From Mahella australiensis 50-1 BON (GTDB lineage Bacteria; Bacillota; Clostridia; Mahellales; Mahellaceae): a stretch of DNA of 64,000 nucleotides. The stretch lies in contig NC_015520.1 of NCBI RefSeq assembly GCF_000213255.1, forward strand, positions 434,001-498,000, written 5' to 3'. Of this stretch, positions 45,021-54,379 are shown one piece after another; position 1 is the first letter of the stretch; every line of letters begins with the position of its first letter. The position numbers and the translations under genes are program-made. Below the pieces are notes generated by a model that was given only the letters and a program-made list of their open reading frames with translations, had not been told where the DNA came from and ran no database searches.

Positions 45021-47468
45021 ATGGCATTTTTTGGACGTTTTACTGAGAAAGCTCAAAAGGCGCTTATATATGCGCAAGAAGAAGCAAGAGCATTAGGGCA
45101 TAACTATGTAGGTACCGAGCACATGTTGCTTGGATTATTGAGGGAAGAGGATGGTATAGCAGCCAAGGTTCTAAGGAACATGGGTGCTGATATAGAAAAT
45201 GTCCGCCAAGAAGTAGTGAATTTGGTTGGAAAAGGCAATTTTAACTTTAATGAAGGATTCGGATATACGCCTAGGACCAAGCGCGTTATGGAACTGAGCT
45301 TTTATGAAGCACGCAATCTCGGACATAATTATATAGGCACAGAGCATTTGTTATTAGGGTTGTTGAGAGAAGGCGAGGGCGTAGCGGCCAGGGTGTTGAT
45401 GGATCTTGGGATAGATCTGCAACGTGCGCGTGATGAGGTGATAAAAATGTTAAAGGAAGAAGGAGGAGCCCCTCAAAAAGGGCAGCCCAAGAATACCAAT
45501 ACGCCGAACCTCGACCAATTTGGCAGGGATTTAACCGAATTGGCCAGAGAAGGTAAGTTGGATCCTGTTATTGGCAGAGAAAAGGAAATAGAGAGGGTTA
45601 TACAGATATTGAGCCGCCGCACCAAGAATAACCCGTGTCTGATAGGAGAACCCGGTGTAGGCAAGACCGCTATAGCCGAGGGGTTAGCGCAGCAGATAGC
45701 CGAAGGCAATGTGCCGGAGCTGCTAAAGGATAAACGTGTAGTGGCGTTGGATTTGCCGGCTATGGTGGCCGGAACCAAGTACCGCGGCGAGTTTGAGGAA
45801 CGCCTTAAAAATGTGCTCAACGAGGTGAAAAAGGCCGGTAATATAATACTGTTCATAGACGAGCTCCATACTGTTATAGGAGCAGGTGCGGCTGAGGGTG
45901 CTATAGACGCATCCAATATATTGAAACCTGCTTTGGCTAGAGGCGAGATGCAGGCGATAGGTGCCACTACTTTGGACGAATACAGGAAGCATGTTGAAGG
46001 TGACCCGGCTCTGGAGCGCCGATTCCAGCCTGTTGTAGTAGGAGAGCCTTCCAGGGACGATGCGTTGTTGATATTAAAGGGTTTGCGCGATAAGTATGAG
46101 GCCTATCATCGCGTCAGGATAACCGATGAAGCATTGGAGGCAGCTGTGGACCTGTCCATGCGCTATATTACGGATAGATATTTGCCGGATAAAGCCATAG
46201 ACCTCATAGATGAAGCGGCTGCACGTGTCAAATTAAGGACAGTGACGCCGCCCGATGATATAAAGGAATTAGAGGATAAGCTGGAGGATATACGCAAAGA
46301 GAAGGAAGAGGCTGTAGCCAATCAGGATTATGAGAAGGCTGCTAAACTGCGCGACGATGAACAGAAGCTCAAAGAAGAAATAGAAAAACTTAAAGAAAGT
46401 TGGAGCAGCAATGCAAATACAACGGCTGCTGTAGTAACTGCCGAGGATATAGCTCAGATAGTATCGAGTTGGAGCGGTGTACCGGTCAAGCAGCTTACCG
46501 AGGCCGAAAGCGAGCGCTTGCTTAACTTGGAGAAAATATTGCACGAGCGCGTTATAGGCCAGGATGAGGCTGTAGAGGCGGTAGCCAAAGCTATCAGGCG
46601 TGCCAGGGCAGGATTAAAGGATCCGAAACGACCTATAGGTTCGTTTATATTTCTTGGACCTACTGGAGTCGGTAAGACCGAACTGGCTCGGGCATTAGCG
46701 GAAGCTATGTTCGGAGACGAGAATGCCATGGTGCGCATAGATATGTCCGAGTATATGGAGAAGTACAGCGTATCGCGTCTTATAGGCTCGCCTCCGGGTT
46801 ATGTCGGCTATGAAGAAGGCGGCCAATTGACGGAGCATGTAAGGAGAAAGCCTTATACGGTTGTGCTGTTCGATGAGATAGAAAAAGCGCATCCCGATGT
46901 GTTCAATATACTGCTGCAAATATTGGAGGACGGGCGTTTAACCGACGGCAAAGGCCGCACGGTCGATTTCCGCAATACCGTGATAATAATGACGTCCAAC
47001 GCGGGAGCTCATCTTATAACAAAACAAAAGTCGCTGGGATTCTCAGGCGGACAAGACGAATCCAAGACGGAATATGAGAAGATAAAGGACAACGTCATGG
47101 AAGAATTGCGACGGACTTTCAGGCCGGAGTTCTTGAATCGTGTCGATGAGATTATAGTATTCCATCCGTTGGATGAAGAAAATCTGAGGGCTATAGTTGA
47201 TCTCATGCTCAAGGATGTCGGAAAGAGGTTGGCCGAGAAAAACATATATATGGAGGTTACGCCGGCCGCTCGTGATTATCTGGCCAAAGAGGGATTTGAC
47301 CCAATATATGGTGCCAGGCCATTGCGCAGGGCTATACAGCGCATGGTAGAGGATAACTTATCCGAAGAATTGCTCAAAGGTACTATAGCACCAGGCGATT
47401 CGGTGATAGCCGACGTGGAGAATGGGCGCCTGGTATTTAAAAAGAAACAAGTAACAGTAGGGGTATAG
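45021..47468 (+). CDS. clpC: ATP-dependent unfoldase ClpC
   Basis: This 815-residue HSP100 protein has a double Clp_N domain (residues 1-145), two AAA+ modules with Walker A GEPGVGKT near 208 and GPTGVGKT near 540, and a central UVR/M-domain ([18 protein letters not shown]). The start is the ATG at 45021, eight bases after AAGGAGG. It works with ClpP to degrade arginine-phosphorylated or adaptor-bound proteins. Confidence 0.97.
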   Translation: MAFFGRFTEKAQKALIYAQEEARALGHNYVGTEHMLLGLLREEDGIAAKVLRNMGADIENVRQEVVNLVGKGNFNFNEGFGYTPRTKRVMELSFYEARNLGHNYIGTEHLLLGLLREGEGVAARVLMDLGIDLQRARDEVIKMLKEEGGAPQKGQPKNTNTPNLDQFGRDLTELAREGKLDPVIGREKEIERVIQILSRRTKNNPCLIGEPGVGKTAIAEGLAQQIAEGNVPELLKDKRVVALDLPAMVAGTKYRGEFEERLKNVLNEVKKAGNIILFIDELHTVIGAGAAEGAIDASNILKPALARGEMQAIGATTLDEYRKHVEGDPALERRFQPVVVGEPSRDDALLILKGLRDKYEAYHRVRITDEALEAAVDLSMRYITDRYLPDKAIDLIDEAAARVKLRTVTPPDDIKELEDKLEDIRKEKEEAVANQDYEKAAKLRDDEQKLKEEIEKLKESWSSNANTTAAVVTAEDIAQIVSSWSGVPVKQLTEAESERLLNLEKILHERVIGQDEAVEAVAKAIRRARAGLKDPKRPIGSFIFLGPTGVGKTELARALAEAMFGDENAMVRIDMSEYMEKYSVSRLIGSPPGYVGYEEGGQLTEHVRRKPYTVVLFDEIEKAHPDVFNILLQILEDGRLTDGKGRTVDFRNTVIIMTSNAGAHLITKQKSLGFSGGQDESKTEYEKIKDNVMEELRRTFRPEFLNRVDEIIVFHPLDEENLRAIVDLMLKDVGKRLAEKNIYMEVTPAARDYLAKEGFDPIYGARPLRRAIQRMVEDNLSEELLKGTIAPGDSVIADVENGRLVFKKKQVTVGV

Positions 47469-47471
47469 AGC

Positions 47472-48824
47472 ATGCCTAAGGCTAAAAGCAATTATGTGTG
47501 CCAAGCCTGCGGATATGTATCGCCTAAATGGATGGGTAAATGCCCGGGTTGCGGACAATGGAATACCATGGTGGAAGAGATATATACAGCGCCGCAGCCC
47601 AATAAGGGCATTTCGGATGAGAAACCGTTGGCGTTGAATAGCATAGCAATAGTCGATGATGAGCGTTATGCCAGCGGCATAAAGGAACTGGATCGAGTGC
47701 TGGGCGGCGGTATCGTCAAGGCGTCGCTGGTACTGGTGGGCGGAGATCCGGGTATAGGTAAATCCACATTGCTCATGCAGATGGCCGGCCATGCGGCAAC
47801 CTCGGGACTTAAAGTGCTTTATGTGTCGGGAGAGGAGTCACCGCAGCAGATAAAGCTGCGGTCACTTCGCCTCGGCATAACCGATCCAGGTCTTCTCATA
47901 TATGCGCAGACCGATCTTGATGTAATAGAACAGCAAGCGCACAGTATAATGCCTGATATAATGATTGTGGATTCCATACAGACTGTATATGATCCAGAAC
48001 TTTCATCGGCGCCAGGTAGCGTAAGTCAGGTACGCGAGGCCACCGCCAGGCTTATGCGGCTGGCCAAAGGGACGGGTATCACCGTCTTCATAGTAGGGCA
48101 TGTGACCAAAGAAGGTGCTATAGCCGGCCCTAGGGTGCTGGAGCATATGGTTGATACGGTGCTGTATTTTGAAGGGGAGAGGCATCAGGCTTACAGAGTT
48201 TTGAGGGCTGTTAAAAACAGGTTTGGTTCCACCAATGAGATAGGGGTCTTTGAAATGCATGATGCCGGCTTGCGTGAGGTATCCAATCCTTCTGAAGTGA
48301 TGCTCTCCGATCATCAGCAAAATGCCACCGGTTCGGCGGTGGTATGCAGCATGGAAGGCACAAGGCCGGTGTTGGTCGAGATTCAGGCCCTGATCAGCCC
48401 GACAGCGTTCGGTATGCCTCGCCGCATGGCTACTGGCATCGATTATAATCGCGTGGTCATGCTCATGGCGGTGCTAGAGAAACGCGCCGGTCTAATGCTG
48501 CAGAATCAGGATGCATATGTAAATGTAGCTGGAGGTTTGAAATTGGACGAGCCGGCGGCCGATCTGGGCATAATAATGGCCATTGCATCCAGTTTCCGAG
48601 AGAAACCGGTCAACGGCCTTATGGTATTTATAGGTGAGGTAGGACTAACCGGCGAAATAAGGGCGGTCAGCCGCTTGGATCAGCGATTGAATGAATGCGC
48701 GCGCATGGGATTCACGCATTGCATGGTACCTGCTGCCAACAGCAAGGACCTTCGTAAATACGGTACTCTATCCGTTATACCTGTGCGCACCGTATATGAG
48801 TCCCTGGATATGGGGCTGCTTTGA
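47472..48824 (+). CDS. radA: DNA repair protein RadA (Sms)
   Basis: This 450-residue RecA-like DnaB-type helicase for recombination has a C4 zinc finger (CQACGYVSPKWMGKCPGCG), Walker A GGDPGIGKST, the RadA-specific KNRFGS motif and a C-terminal Lon-protease-like domain. It starts three bases after clpC and probably shares its transcript, as in many Firmicutes. Confidence 0.96.
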   Translation: MPKAKSNYVCQACGYVSPKWMGKCPGCGQWNTMVEEIYTAPQPNKGISDEKPLALNSIAIVDDERYASGIKELDRVLGGGIVKASLVLVGGDPGIGKSTLLMQMAGHAATSGLKVLYVSGEESPQQIKLRSLRLGITDPGLLIYAQTDLDVIEQQAHSIMPDIMIVDSIQTVYDPELSSAPGSVSQVREATARLMRLAKGTGITVFIVGHVTKEGAIAGPRVLEHMVDTVLYFEGERHQAYRVLRAVKNRFGSTNEIGVFEMHDAGLREVSNPSEVMLSDHQQNATGSAVVCSMEGTRPVLVEIQALISPTAFGMPRRMATGIDYNRVVMLMAVLEKRAGLMLQNQDAYVNVAGGLKLDEPAADLGIIMAIASSFREKPVNGLMVFIGEVGLTGEIRAVSRLDQRLNECARMGFTHCMVPAANSKDLRKYGTLSVIPVRTVYESLDMGLL

Positions 48825-48827
48825 TAA

Positions 48828-49229
48828 TCATTTCATATTGAAATAGCCCAGCGTATCCAGCTCTTCTTTTTCCTTTATCAGAATATCGTACATATTAAGC
48901 CCCAATGTATTGCATATATTAGCCAGGTAAAAGATATTATTGCCCATCTCTTTTTCTATTATGTCGCGGCAGTCGTCGCATAAATGACCTTTTAGGTGGG
49001 TGTCCATCAATTCCGCTAATTCTGACAGTGTTGCATCAGGGGGTATATTCTGTTTTTTGGCGTCGATCTCTATGCATCCGCATGTGGTAACGGCTTTAAC
49101 AATGGCACGGTTGACGCGGGCAGTGGATTCCTGATACTTAGATAATAGATCCAGAATGCTTTTATGGCGTACCAATAATTCCCCTACAGCATCCTGAAAA
49201 TCTTCAACAAGCAAATCTTTCATAGCCAT
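48828..49229 (-). CDS. Conserved clostridial protein of unknown function, downstream of radA
   Basis: This roughly 133-residue protein begins MAMKDLLVEDFQDAVGELL and has cysteines in VTTCGCIEI and HLCDDCRDII, which could bind a metal. It resembles a conserved family seen next to radA in Clostridia, sometimes under a DUF1573 label that I cannot confirm. The ATG at 49229 follows AGGAG by about 11 bases. The open frame extends farther upstream, but that part lies in the promoter. It converges with radA. Confidence 0.7.
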   Translation of the reverse strand: MAMKDLLVEDFQDAVGELLVRHKSILDLLSKYQESTARVNRAIVKAVTTCGCIEIDAKKQNIPPDATLSELAELMDTHLKGHLCDDCRDIIEKEMGNNIFYLANICNTLGLNMYDILIKEKEELDTLGYFNMK

Positions 49230-49260
49230 ACACTTATCGTCTCCTATTTTTGATACTTTT

Positions 49261-49289
49261 ATTATAGGCAATATGGCTAAATACGTCAA
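49261..49289 (-). promoter_or_regulatory. Promoter of the conserved gene at 48828-49229
   Basis: On the minus strand TTGACG and TATAAT are separated by 17 bp. Confidence 0.82.
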
Positions 49290-49598
49290 TAGCAAAAAAT
49301 GAGAAATGATCTTTAAAGTTGCTATAAGCATAGATGTGCGACTGTCAAACTCCGTGCTTACAAACGAAATAATTCTCTTGGAGCTAATTGCGATGTCCGG
49401 AACTAGAGATAAATAGCACGTTTGCGGGCACAATAAAAAACATTTTACCCCACACATATGCCTGAAAATAGTTGATTGTTAAATAATGGGACGGCAAAAG
49501 ACGAAGATTCACCCCAGAGAAGAAAATGGAAATACCCCCTCGTTTATTGTATAATAAACATAGAAAAAATAAAAAGAAGAGAGGGGGTTATCCTACAT
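49290..49598. other. Non-coding stretch left of the transposon
   Basis: I see no gene here. It holds an ACCCCCTC (49534-49541)/GAGGGGGT (49581-49588) inverted repeat enclosing TTTATTGTATAATAAA, a promoter-like AT palindrome. It may be debris of an older insertion. Confidence 0.4.
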
Positions 49599-49745
49599 TG
49601 TTAAACCGCATAATATAATAACCCAAAGTAAGCGAAAAAACGCACAGTAAAATAATCTGCCACCATTATATCAGGTTAAATAATCCAATACAATAAGCAT
49701 TATTTTGTATCATCCTGGTAATAATGCCAATAGACGTGATTAGAA

Positions 49746-49814
49746 GTTATTGGACAAAAAAATAAAGGGAAAGCAAATAAGTTTCAATACAACCGCTTTC
49801 CCTTATCCAATAAC
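49746..49814. other. Composite hairpin upstream of the DUF6431-like gene
   Basis: GTTATTGGA/TCCAATAAC (outer) and AAGGGAAAGC/GCTTTCCCTT (inner) form nested perfect stems just before the gene. It could be a regulatory leader or the relic of a small insertion. Confidence 0.6.
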
Positions 49815-49820
49815 TCAACA

Positions 49821-50414
49821 ATGATTATTATTTACCACTTTGGCATAAATATTCAACAATATGCTAAGTTAGGCAGGGAAAACATGTTCCCATCTATATA
49901 CGGATGTAAGGATTGCCCATATGAGGGTAAGCTGTATCGTCATGGATTCTATGAAAGAGGGGTTATTACACCTTCCGCTTATTACAGAATACCTGTCTTG
50001 CGCCTAAAATGTCCTGTGTGCGGTAAAACTTACAGTGTTATGCCGGATTGGCTTATCCCATACTTCCAATATTGTTAGGCTATAATTTTGTATACATTGA
50101 TATCAGTGTTCTTAAAACAGTGGTCTTTTAGTCATATCGTCTCGGCATTTAATAAAGCACCATGTTATATGAGTATCCAATCTGTATCTTCTTATGTTAA
50201 GCGCTTTAAGCTGTCTTACAGACAAATCCACTTATTCTTTATGCAACTGCAATATTATTATGCCGATAATATGAATATCAATGCCTTTCTTCCCTGTTGT
50301 GCCTGCTGTAAGGTCATCGGCGGTATACAGAGTTTTGAAAAGACTTACAAGCGGTTTAATGTAAGTTTTTACAACCATATGCCATGCTATTTCTTCGCAC
50401 CGGTGCGGCATTAG
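49821..50414 (+). pseudogene. DUF6431-like zinc protein, interrupted by TAG
   Basis: One reading frame runs from 49821 to 50414 with a TAG at 50076-50078. The first part has CKDC and CPVC zinc pairs and MPDWLIPYFQY, matching the DUF6431 proteins that accompany DDE-transposase/ATPase elements. The second part (VSAFNKAPCYMSIQSVSSYVKRF) continues naturally as a helix-turn-helix-like region. No Shine-Dalgarno is seen at the ATG. It is most simply a nonsense-mutated gene. Confidence 0.6.
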
Positions 50415-50638
50415 AGGGTTTGTAATTGTATGTGGGACCACTATGTCTTTTTGCGTTCTTTTTGCTACTTTTAACAGCTAAATCGGACTAAAATCATTGT
50501 GTTTCGTCCGTAAGCATTATGGTTCACACCTTCTTGGCGAGCATTTTAATACTCCACATAAGTATTTATGTATTTGTCTCCATTGGATGGATATCATTAA
50601 GCGTATCAAATAATATCTAGAAAACGGAGGTAGATACC

Positions 50639-51948
50639 GTGGATAGTGAGTTGAAGAAAAAGGTAGCTTTGTTCCGGTATGGGTTGATAGCGCCGCTTAT
50701 CAACGATGCTTTTTCTGAAAACACGGCTAAGAAATATCTGGAGATTGTGTGCGCTAAAAGCTATGATGTTCCTTATTACGGACAAAAGGGCTTCGCACCT
50801 ACTACGCTCAAGACATGGCTCAGGTTGTATCGGCTGCATGGCATAGATGGATTGTATCCAAAAGAACGCAACGATAAGGGTAACTGCCGGACGTTATCCG
50901 ATCAGGCCAAGCAGTTTATCATCGATGCTAAAAAAGATAATCCTGCCAGACCGGTTAAGTCCATTTATCATCAAATGTTAGCCAATGGGTTAATAGAATA
51001 CAATCAGGTATCTTTGTCTACAGTACAGCGTTTTGTCAGCCAAAGTAAATTGAGCAAAAAGTTATTGGAGCCTAAGGATAGACGGACTTTTGAGATGGAA
51101 TATCCCAATGATTGCTGGCAATCGGATATATCAACAGGCCCTTATCTTTATCTGGATAACCGCAAGGTTAAGACATATATCGTTGCTTTCTTGGATGATG
51201 CTTTAAGGTTGATAACCCACATAGAATGCTTTACGCAGGACAATCTTTTATCTGTTCTATCAGCTTTTAAGAAGGCGGTGAGTAAAAGAGGAATTCCTAA
51301 GAAACTGTTTGTTGACAATGCCAAAGTATACCGCTCGGATCAGATGCAGCTAATATGTGCTTCTTTAGGAACGGTTTTATCTTATGCGCAGCCTTATACG
51401 CCAGAAGCGAAGGGCAAAATCGAACGTTTCTTTAAAACCCTGCAGGAACAATGGTTATGCCTTCTTGATATACAAAAGATATCGTCTTTAGACGAGTTGA
51501 ATGCATCACTATAGAAGTATGTAGAGAATACATATCATCAAACATTGCATTCGGCTATCGGTATGAAACCTATCGATAAATTCATGAAATATATAGATCA
51601 CATACGGTTTATACCCTCAAAGGAGGAGCTAGATAATATATTCTTGTACAGAGCATCGCGTAAGGTCAATAACGATGCCACTATATCGCTGTTCAATACA
51701 TGGTTTGAAGTACCGGCTCAGCTCATAGGACAGCGAATAAACGTTTGATACGACCCTATCGATGGTGATAAGGCCTTTTTGTTTATGATGATCAACAGCA
51801 TATGGCATGTACCATACGCCCTGTAAACAAGATAGATAATGCTCATGTTAAGAGACAGACCGATGTAAAACCTATGAATTTCTCATCCTTTAACCCTGAG
51901 CATGACCAAAACGACGGTGAACAAGCTGCCGATATTGCTATATCATGA
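50639..51948 (+). pseudogene. DDE (rve) transposase, TniA/TnsB-like, with TAG, TGA and a frameshift
   Basis: The protein begins at a GTG after GGAGG and has an N-terminal helix-turn-helix (TLKTWLRLYRLHGIDGLYPK) and an rve integrase core (WQSDISTGPYLYL, FVDNAKVYRS, PEAKGKIERFFKTLQ give D, D, E). In-frame TAG at 51512-51514 breaks the core from its C-terminal half. TGA at 51746-51748 and a one-base shift near the T-run at 51776-51780 break it again. Reading past these gives YDP...DDQQHMACTIRPVNKIDNAHVK to 51948. The transposase is probably inactive unless supplied in trans. Confidence 0.75.
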
Positions 51949-51963
51949 GGAGGAAAGCAAGAT

Positions 51964-52755
51964 ATGAACGCGTTTATGGCATTCTACAATATGAGTTTCA
52001 ACCCTTTTGATAAAGACATCAATGTAAAGTATGGTTTTAAGTCCAATGATTTTAGTCAAGTAATGGACAGGCTAAACTACTTAAAACAGATAAAGGGTAT
52101 GGGGCTTATCACCGGAGAACCAGGCAGCGGTAAAACCTTCATACTACGCTCGTTTGTAGAAACGCTAAATCCCAGCTTGTTCAAGGCGGTATATATACCC
52201 ATAGCTACATTGACAGTCATGGATTTCTACAGGGCCCTATGTCATGGTTTAGGGATTATACCGCCTTTTCGCAAGGTGGACATGTTTAGAGAGATCCAGC
52301 AAGCTATATATAGTTATTCGGTAAACAAGGGTGTTACACCGGTTATCATCATCGATGAGGCCCAGTTTATCAGCAATGCTATATTGAATGATTTACGCCT
52401 TATATTGAACTTTGACATGCTGATATTATCGGGCCAAACACCTCTTATCTATCAGCTAAACCGTCAAACTCATGAGGCGCTGCGCCAAAGGAGCCTCTTG
52501 AATTATACCATAGGAGGACTATCTAAAGATGAGACCAAAGCATATATTGAGTACATGCTTAAGGCAGCTGGTGTGGCGGTACCCATCTTTAATGATAGCG
52601 CTATAGAGTTATTATTTACCACCACCAATGGTTATATACGCAAGATAAACAATCTTGTTACAATGTCACTGGTGGCAGGCAGCCAAGCGCAACGCAGAAC
52701 CATTGACGGTGAATTAGTCTATCAATCACAAAATGAACTAAGCATTAAGTCATAA
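51964..52755 (+). CDS. AAA+ ATPase, ExeA/TniB/TnsC-like transposition protein
   Basis: This 263-residue ATPase has Walker A GEPGSGKT (about residues 57-64), Walker B IIIDEAQF (about 138) and a sensor-like GQTPLIYQL. It belongs to the ExeA/TniB/TnsC type, which chooses targets and activates DDE transposases. GGAGG precedes the ATG. Unlike its two partner genes it is intact. Five bases after its stop a highly structured sequence begins. Confidence 0.88.
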   Translation: MNAFMAFYNMSFNPFDKDINVKYGFKSNDFSQVMDRLNYLKQIKGMGLITGEPGSGKTFILRSFVETLNPSLFKAVYIPIATLTVMDFYRALCHGLGIIPPFRKVDMFREIQQAIYSYSVNKGVTPVIIIDEAQFISNAILNDLRLILNFDMLILSGQTPLIYQLNRQTHEALRQRSLLNYTIGGLSKDETKAYIEYMLKAAGVAVPIFNDSAIELLFTTTNGYIRKINNLVTMSLVAGSQAQRRTIDGELVYQSQNELSIKS

Positions 52756-52760
52756 TGGTT

Positions 52761-52888
52761 TAGGCTGAGGCGATTCTTCTCAACCGGAGAAGACAGGGCA
52801 ATGCAGAGGTGCAACTCGAGGGCTGCGGTTGGACGAGAAACCGATGTTCTTTCCTGGTTCTCCGGGGGAGGAGGGTCGTCTCAGCCTA
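52761..52888 (+). ncRNA. Putative structured RNA at the transposon right side
   Basis: TAGGCTGAGGCGA (52761-52773) pairs with TCGTCTCAGCCTA (52876-52888): 13 bp with one G-T. Inside, TCTTCTC/GAGAAGA (52775-52793) forms a perfect hairpin, and CGGTT/AACCG, GCAG/CTGC and CAGG/CCTG can form further helices. It is GC-rich in an AT-richer element. I do not recognise a known riboswitch or RNA family. Two more hairpins follow: TTGTCG/CGATAA (52902-52918) and TAGGGG/CCCCTA (52923-52941). Confidence 0.55.
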
Positions 52889-53082
52889 TTTTATTGGTTT
52901 CTTGTCGTAATCCGATAAACCTTAGGGGGTAGAGTCCCCTATGATAAGATGGTACAACTTGCATTTTTACAGTTTTAAGCCTGTTAGTGACTATTCAATC
53001 TGCATATTTTATATCTTAAAAAGCTGAATTTGAAATCAGTTTATTTTGATTTTTTGAAGTCACTTTATTGTGCGGTTTAACA

Positions 53083-54356
53083 GGATAGACGGAATGACGG
53101 TTGAAGAGGCCTTACCGTGGTTACAGGAACACAGAGAAGAACTATTGCAAAGCATCCGGGAAGGCAAATACAAGCCGAATCCAATACGGCGCAAAGAAAT
53201 TCCCAAACCAGAAGGAGGAGTGCGAAAGCTGGGAATACCAACGGTCATAGACCGGATAATCCAGCAGGCAATGGCCCAGCAAATACAACCAATCTACGAA
53301 CCACTTTTTGCGGAGGGAAGCTATGGCTACCGCCCAAAGCGGAGTGCACAGCAAGCCATGCAGAAGGTAAGGGGTTATGCACAAGAAGGATACACATACG
53401 CGGTTACAATAGACCTAACCAAATACTTTGACACAATAAATCACGAGTTACTGATGAACCTATTGCGAGAACAAATACACGATAAGCGAGTAACAGAACT
53501 GATAAAGAAGTATTTGAAAAGCGGCATCATGGAAAACGGAATTATCTGCAAGACAGAAGAAGGCTCACCACAAGGAGGACCATTATCCCCACTGTTAGCC
53601 AATATTTACTTAAACGAATACGACCAAGAGATGAAAGAGCGGGGAGTAAAAGTAATACGGTATGCAGATGATATCGTGGTACTGGCAAAGAGCCAACGAG
53701 CAGCACAAAGGCTGTTGGAATCCAGCCGAAAATACCTTGAAGGAAGACTAAAGCTCAAGATAAATATCGAAAAGAGCAAAGCAGTCAGCGTATATTCCCA
53801 GAAGTACAAGTTTCTGGGGTTCTGCTTAGGGAAGAATGGGAGCGGAATCTATATCCGAGCACATAAAAAGACAATAAAGGAAGCAAAACAGAAACTAAAA
53901 GAACTGACTAGACGCAATCAAGGTAGGAGCACACGAGCGGTGATGCAGGAGGTAAAGGTCTATATACGGGGGTGGATTGGCTACTACTACATAGCCGATA
54001 TGCGACGAATCTTACGAAGCTGGAACCAATGGTTACGACGCAGGATACGCATGTATATCTGGAAGCAATGGAAGCAGCCAAAGACAAGGGTGAAGAACCT
54101 GCAAAAGCTGGGCATATCCGAAAGGCAAGCCTATCAATGGGGGAATTCCCGGTTGGGCTATTGGCGGATAGCCGGTAGTCAAGTATTAGGGTGTTCCATA
54201 ACGAACGAAAAGCTCGCACGGGCAGGATACTATGATTTCCCAGCCCAATACGAACTTCTTCATAGGCACTTAAGCGATTGAACCGCCGTATACCGAACGG
54301 TACGTACGGTGGTGTGGGAGGTCGGTAGATAAAATAATTATCTACCTCCTACCCGA
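53083..54356 (+). mobile_element. 5'-truncated group II intron
   Basis: The 3' part of a group II intron holds the maturase gene, a domain V (about 54280-54316: CCGCCGTATACC-GAAC-GGTACGTACGGTGG) and a domain VI stem (GGTAGATAA/TTATCTACC, 54324-54346), ending near CTACCCGAT. Domains I-III and the intron 5' end (GUGYG) are absent: the transposon right end stands directly before the maturase coding sequence. The intron cannot splice in cis. Confidence 0.82.
53085..54281 (+). pseudogene. Group II intron reverse transcriptase/maturase, N-terminally truncated
   Basis: The reverse transcriptase core is intact, with IPTVIDRIIQQA, GYRPKRSAQQA, SPQGGPLSPLLANI and the active-site YADD, followed by the maturase X domain (YIRGWIGYYY). 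It ends without an HNH endonuclease domain. The usual 40-50 N-terminal residues before IDGMTVEEA are missing and replaced by the transposon end. An open frame from a GTG at 53070 starts inside the transposon repeat and has no Shine-Dalgarno. Confidence 0.85.
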
Positions 54357-54379
54357 TTAAAATAAAGGAGTACTTTATA

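Larger units (their letters stand above)
49599..53082 (+). mobile_element. TniA/TniB-like (DDE transposase + AAA ATPase) transposon
   Basis: The ends are inverted repeats: TGTTAAACCGCATAATA at 49599-49615 and, inverted, TGTTAAACCGCACAATA at 53066-53082, with 16 of 17 bases matching. Inside, all rightward, are a zinc-finger DUF6431-like gene, a DDE (rve) transposase, an ExeA/TnsC-like ATPase and a structured putative RNA. Repeats of the type TGAYTTCAAA occur inside the right end and could be transposase sites. No target duplication is visible. The right end abuts a truncated group II intron, while the left flank is unrelated to that intron. Confidence 0.75.

Noticed and set aside
49336-49599. 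GTGCG at 49336 as the 5' end of the broken group II intron
   Set aside because: The sequence up to the transposon is too short for domains I-III plus the missing maturase N-terminus, and it does not encode that N-terminus in any frame.
52761-52888. Structured sequence as group II intron domain I or a known riboswitch
   Set aside because: It lies left of the transposon's right terminus, so it belongs to the transposon. It lacks GUGYG and no ligand-binding core I know fits.
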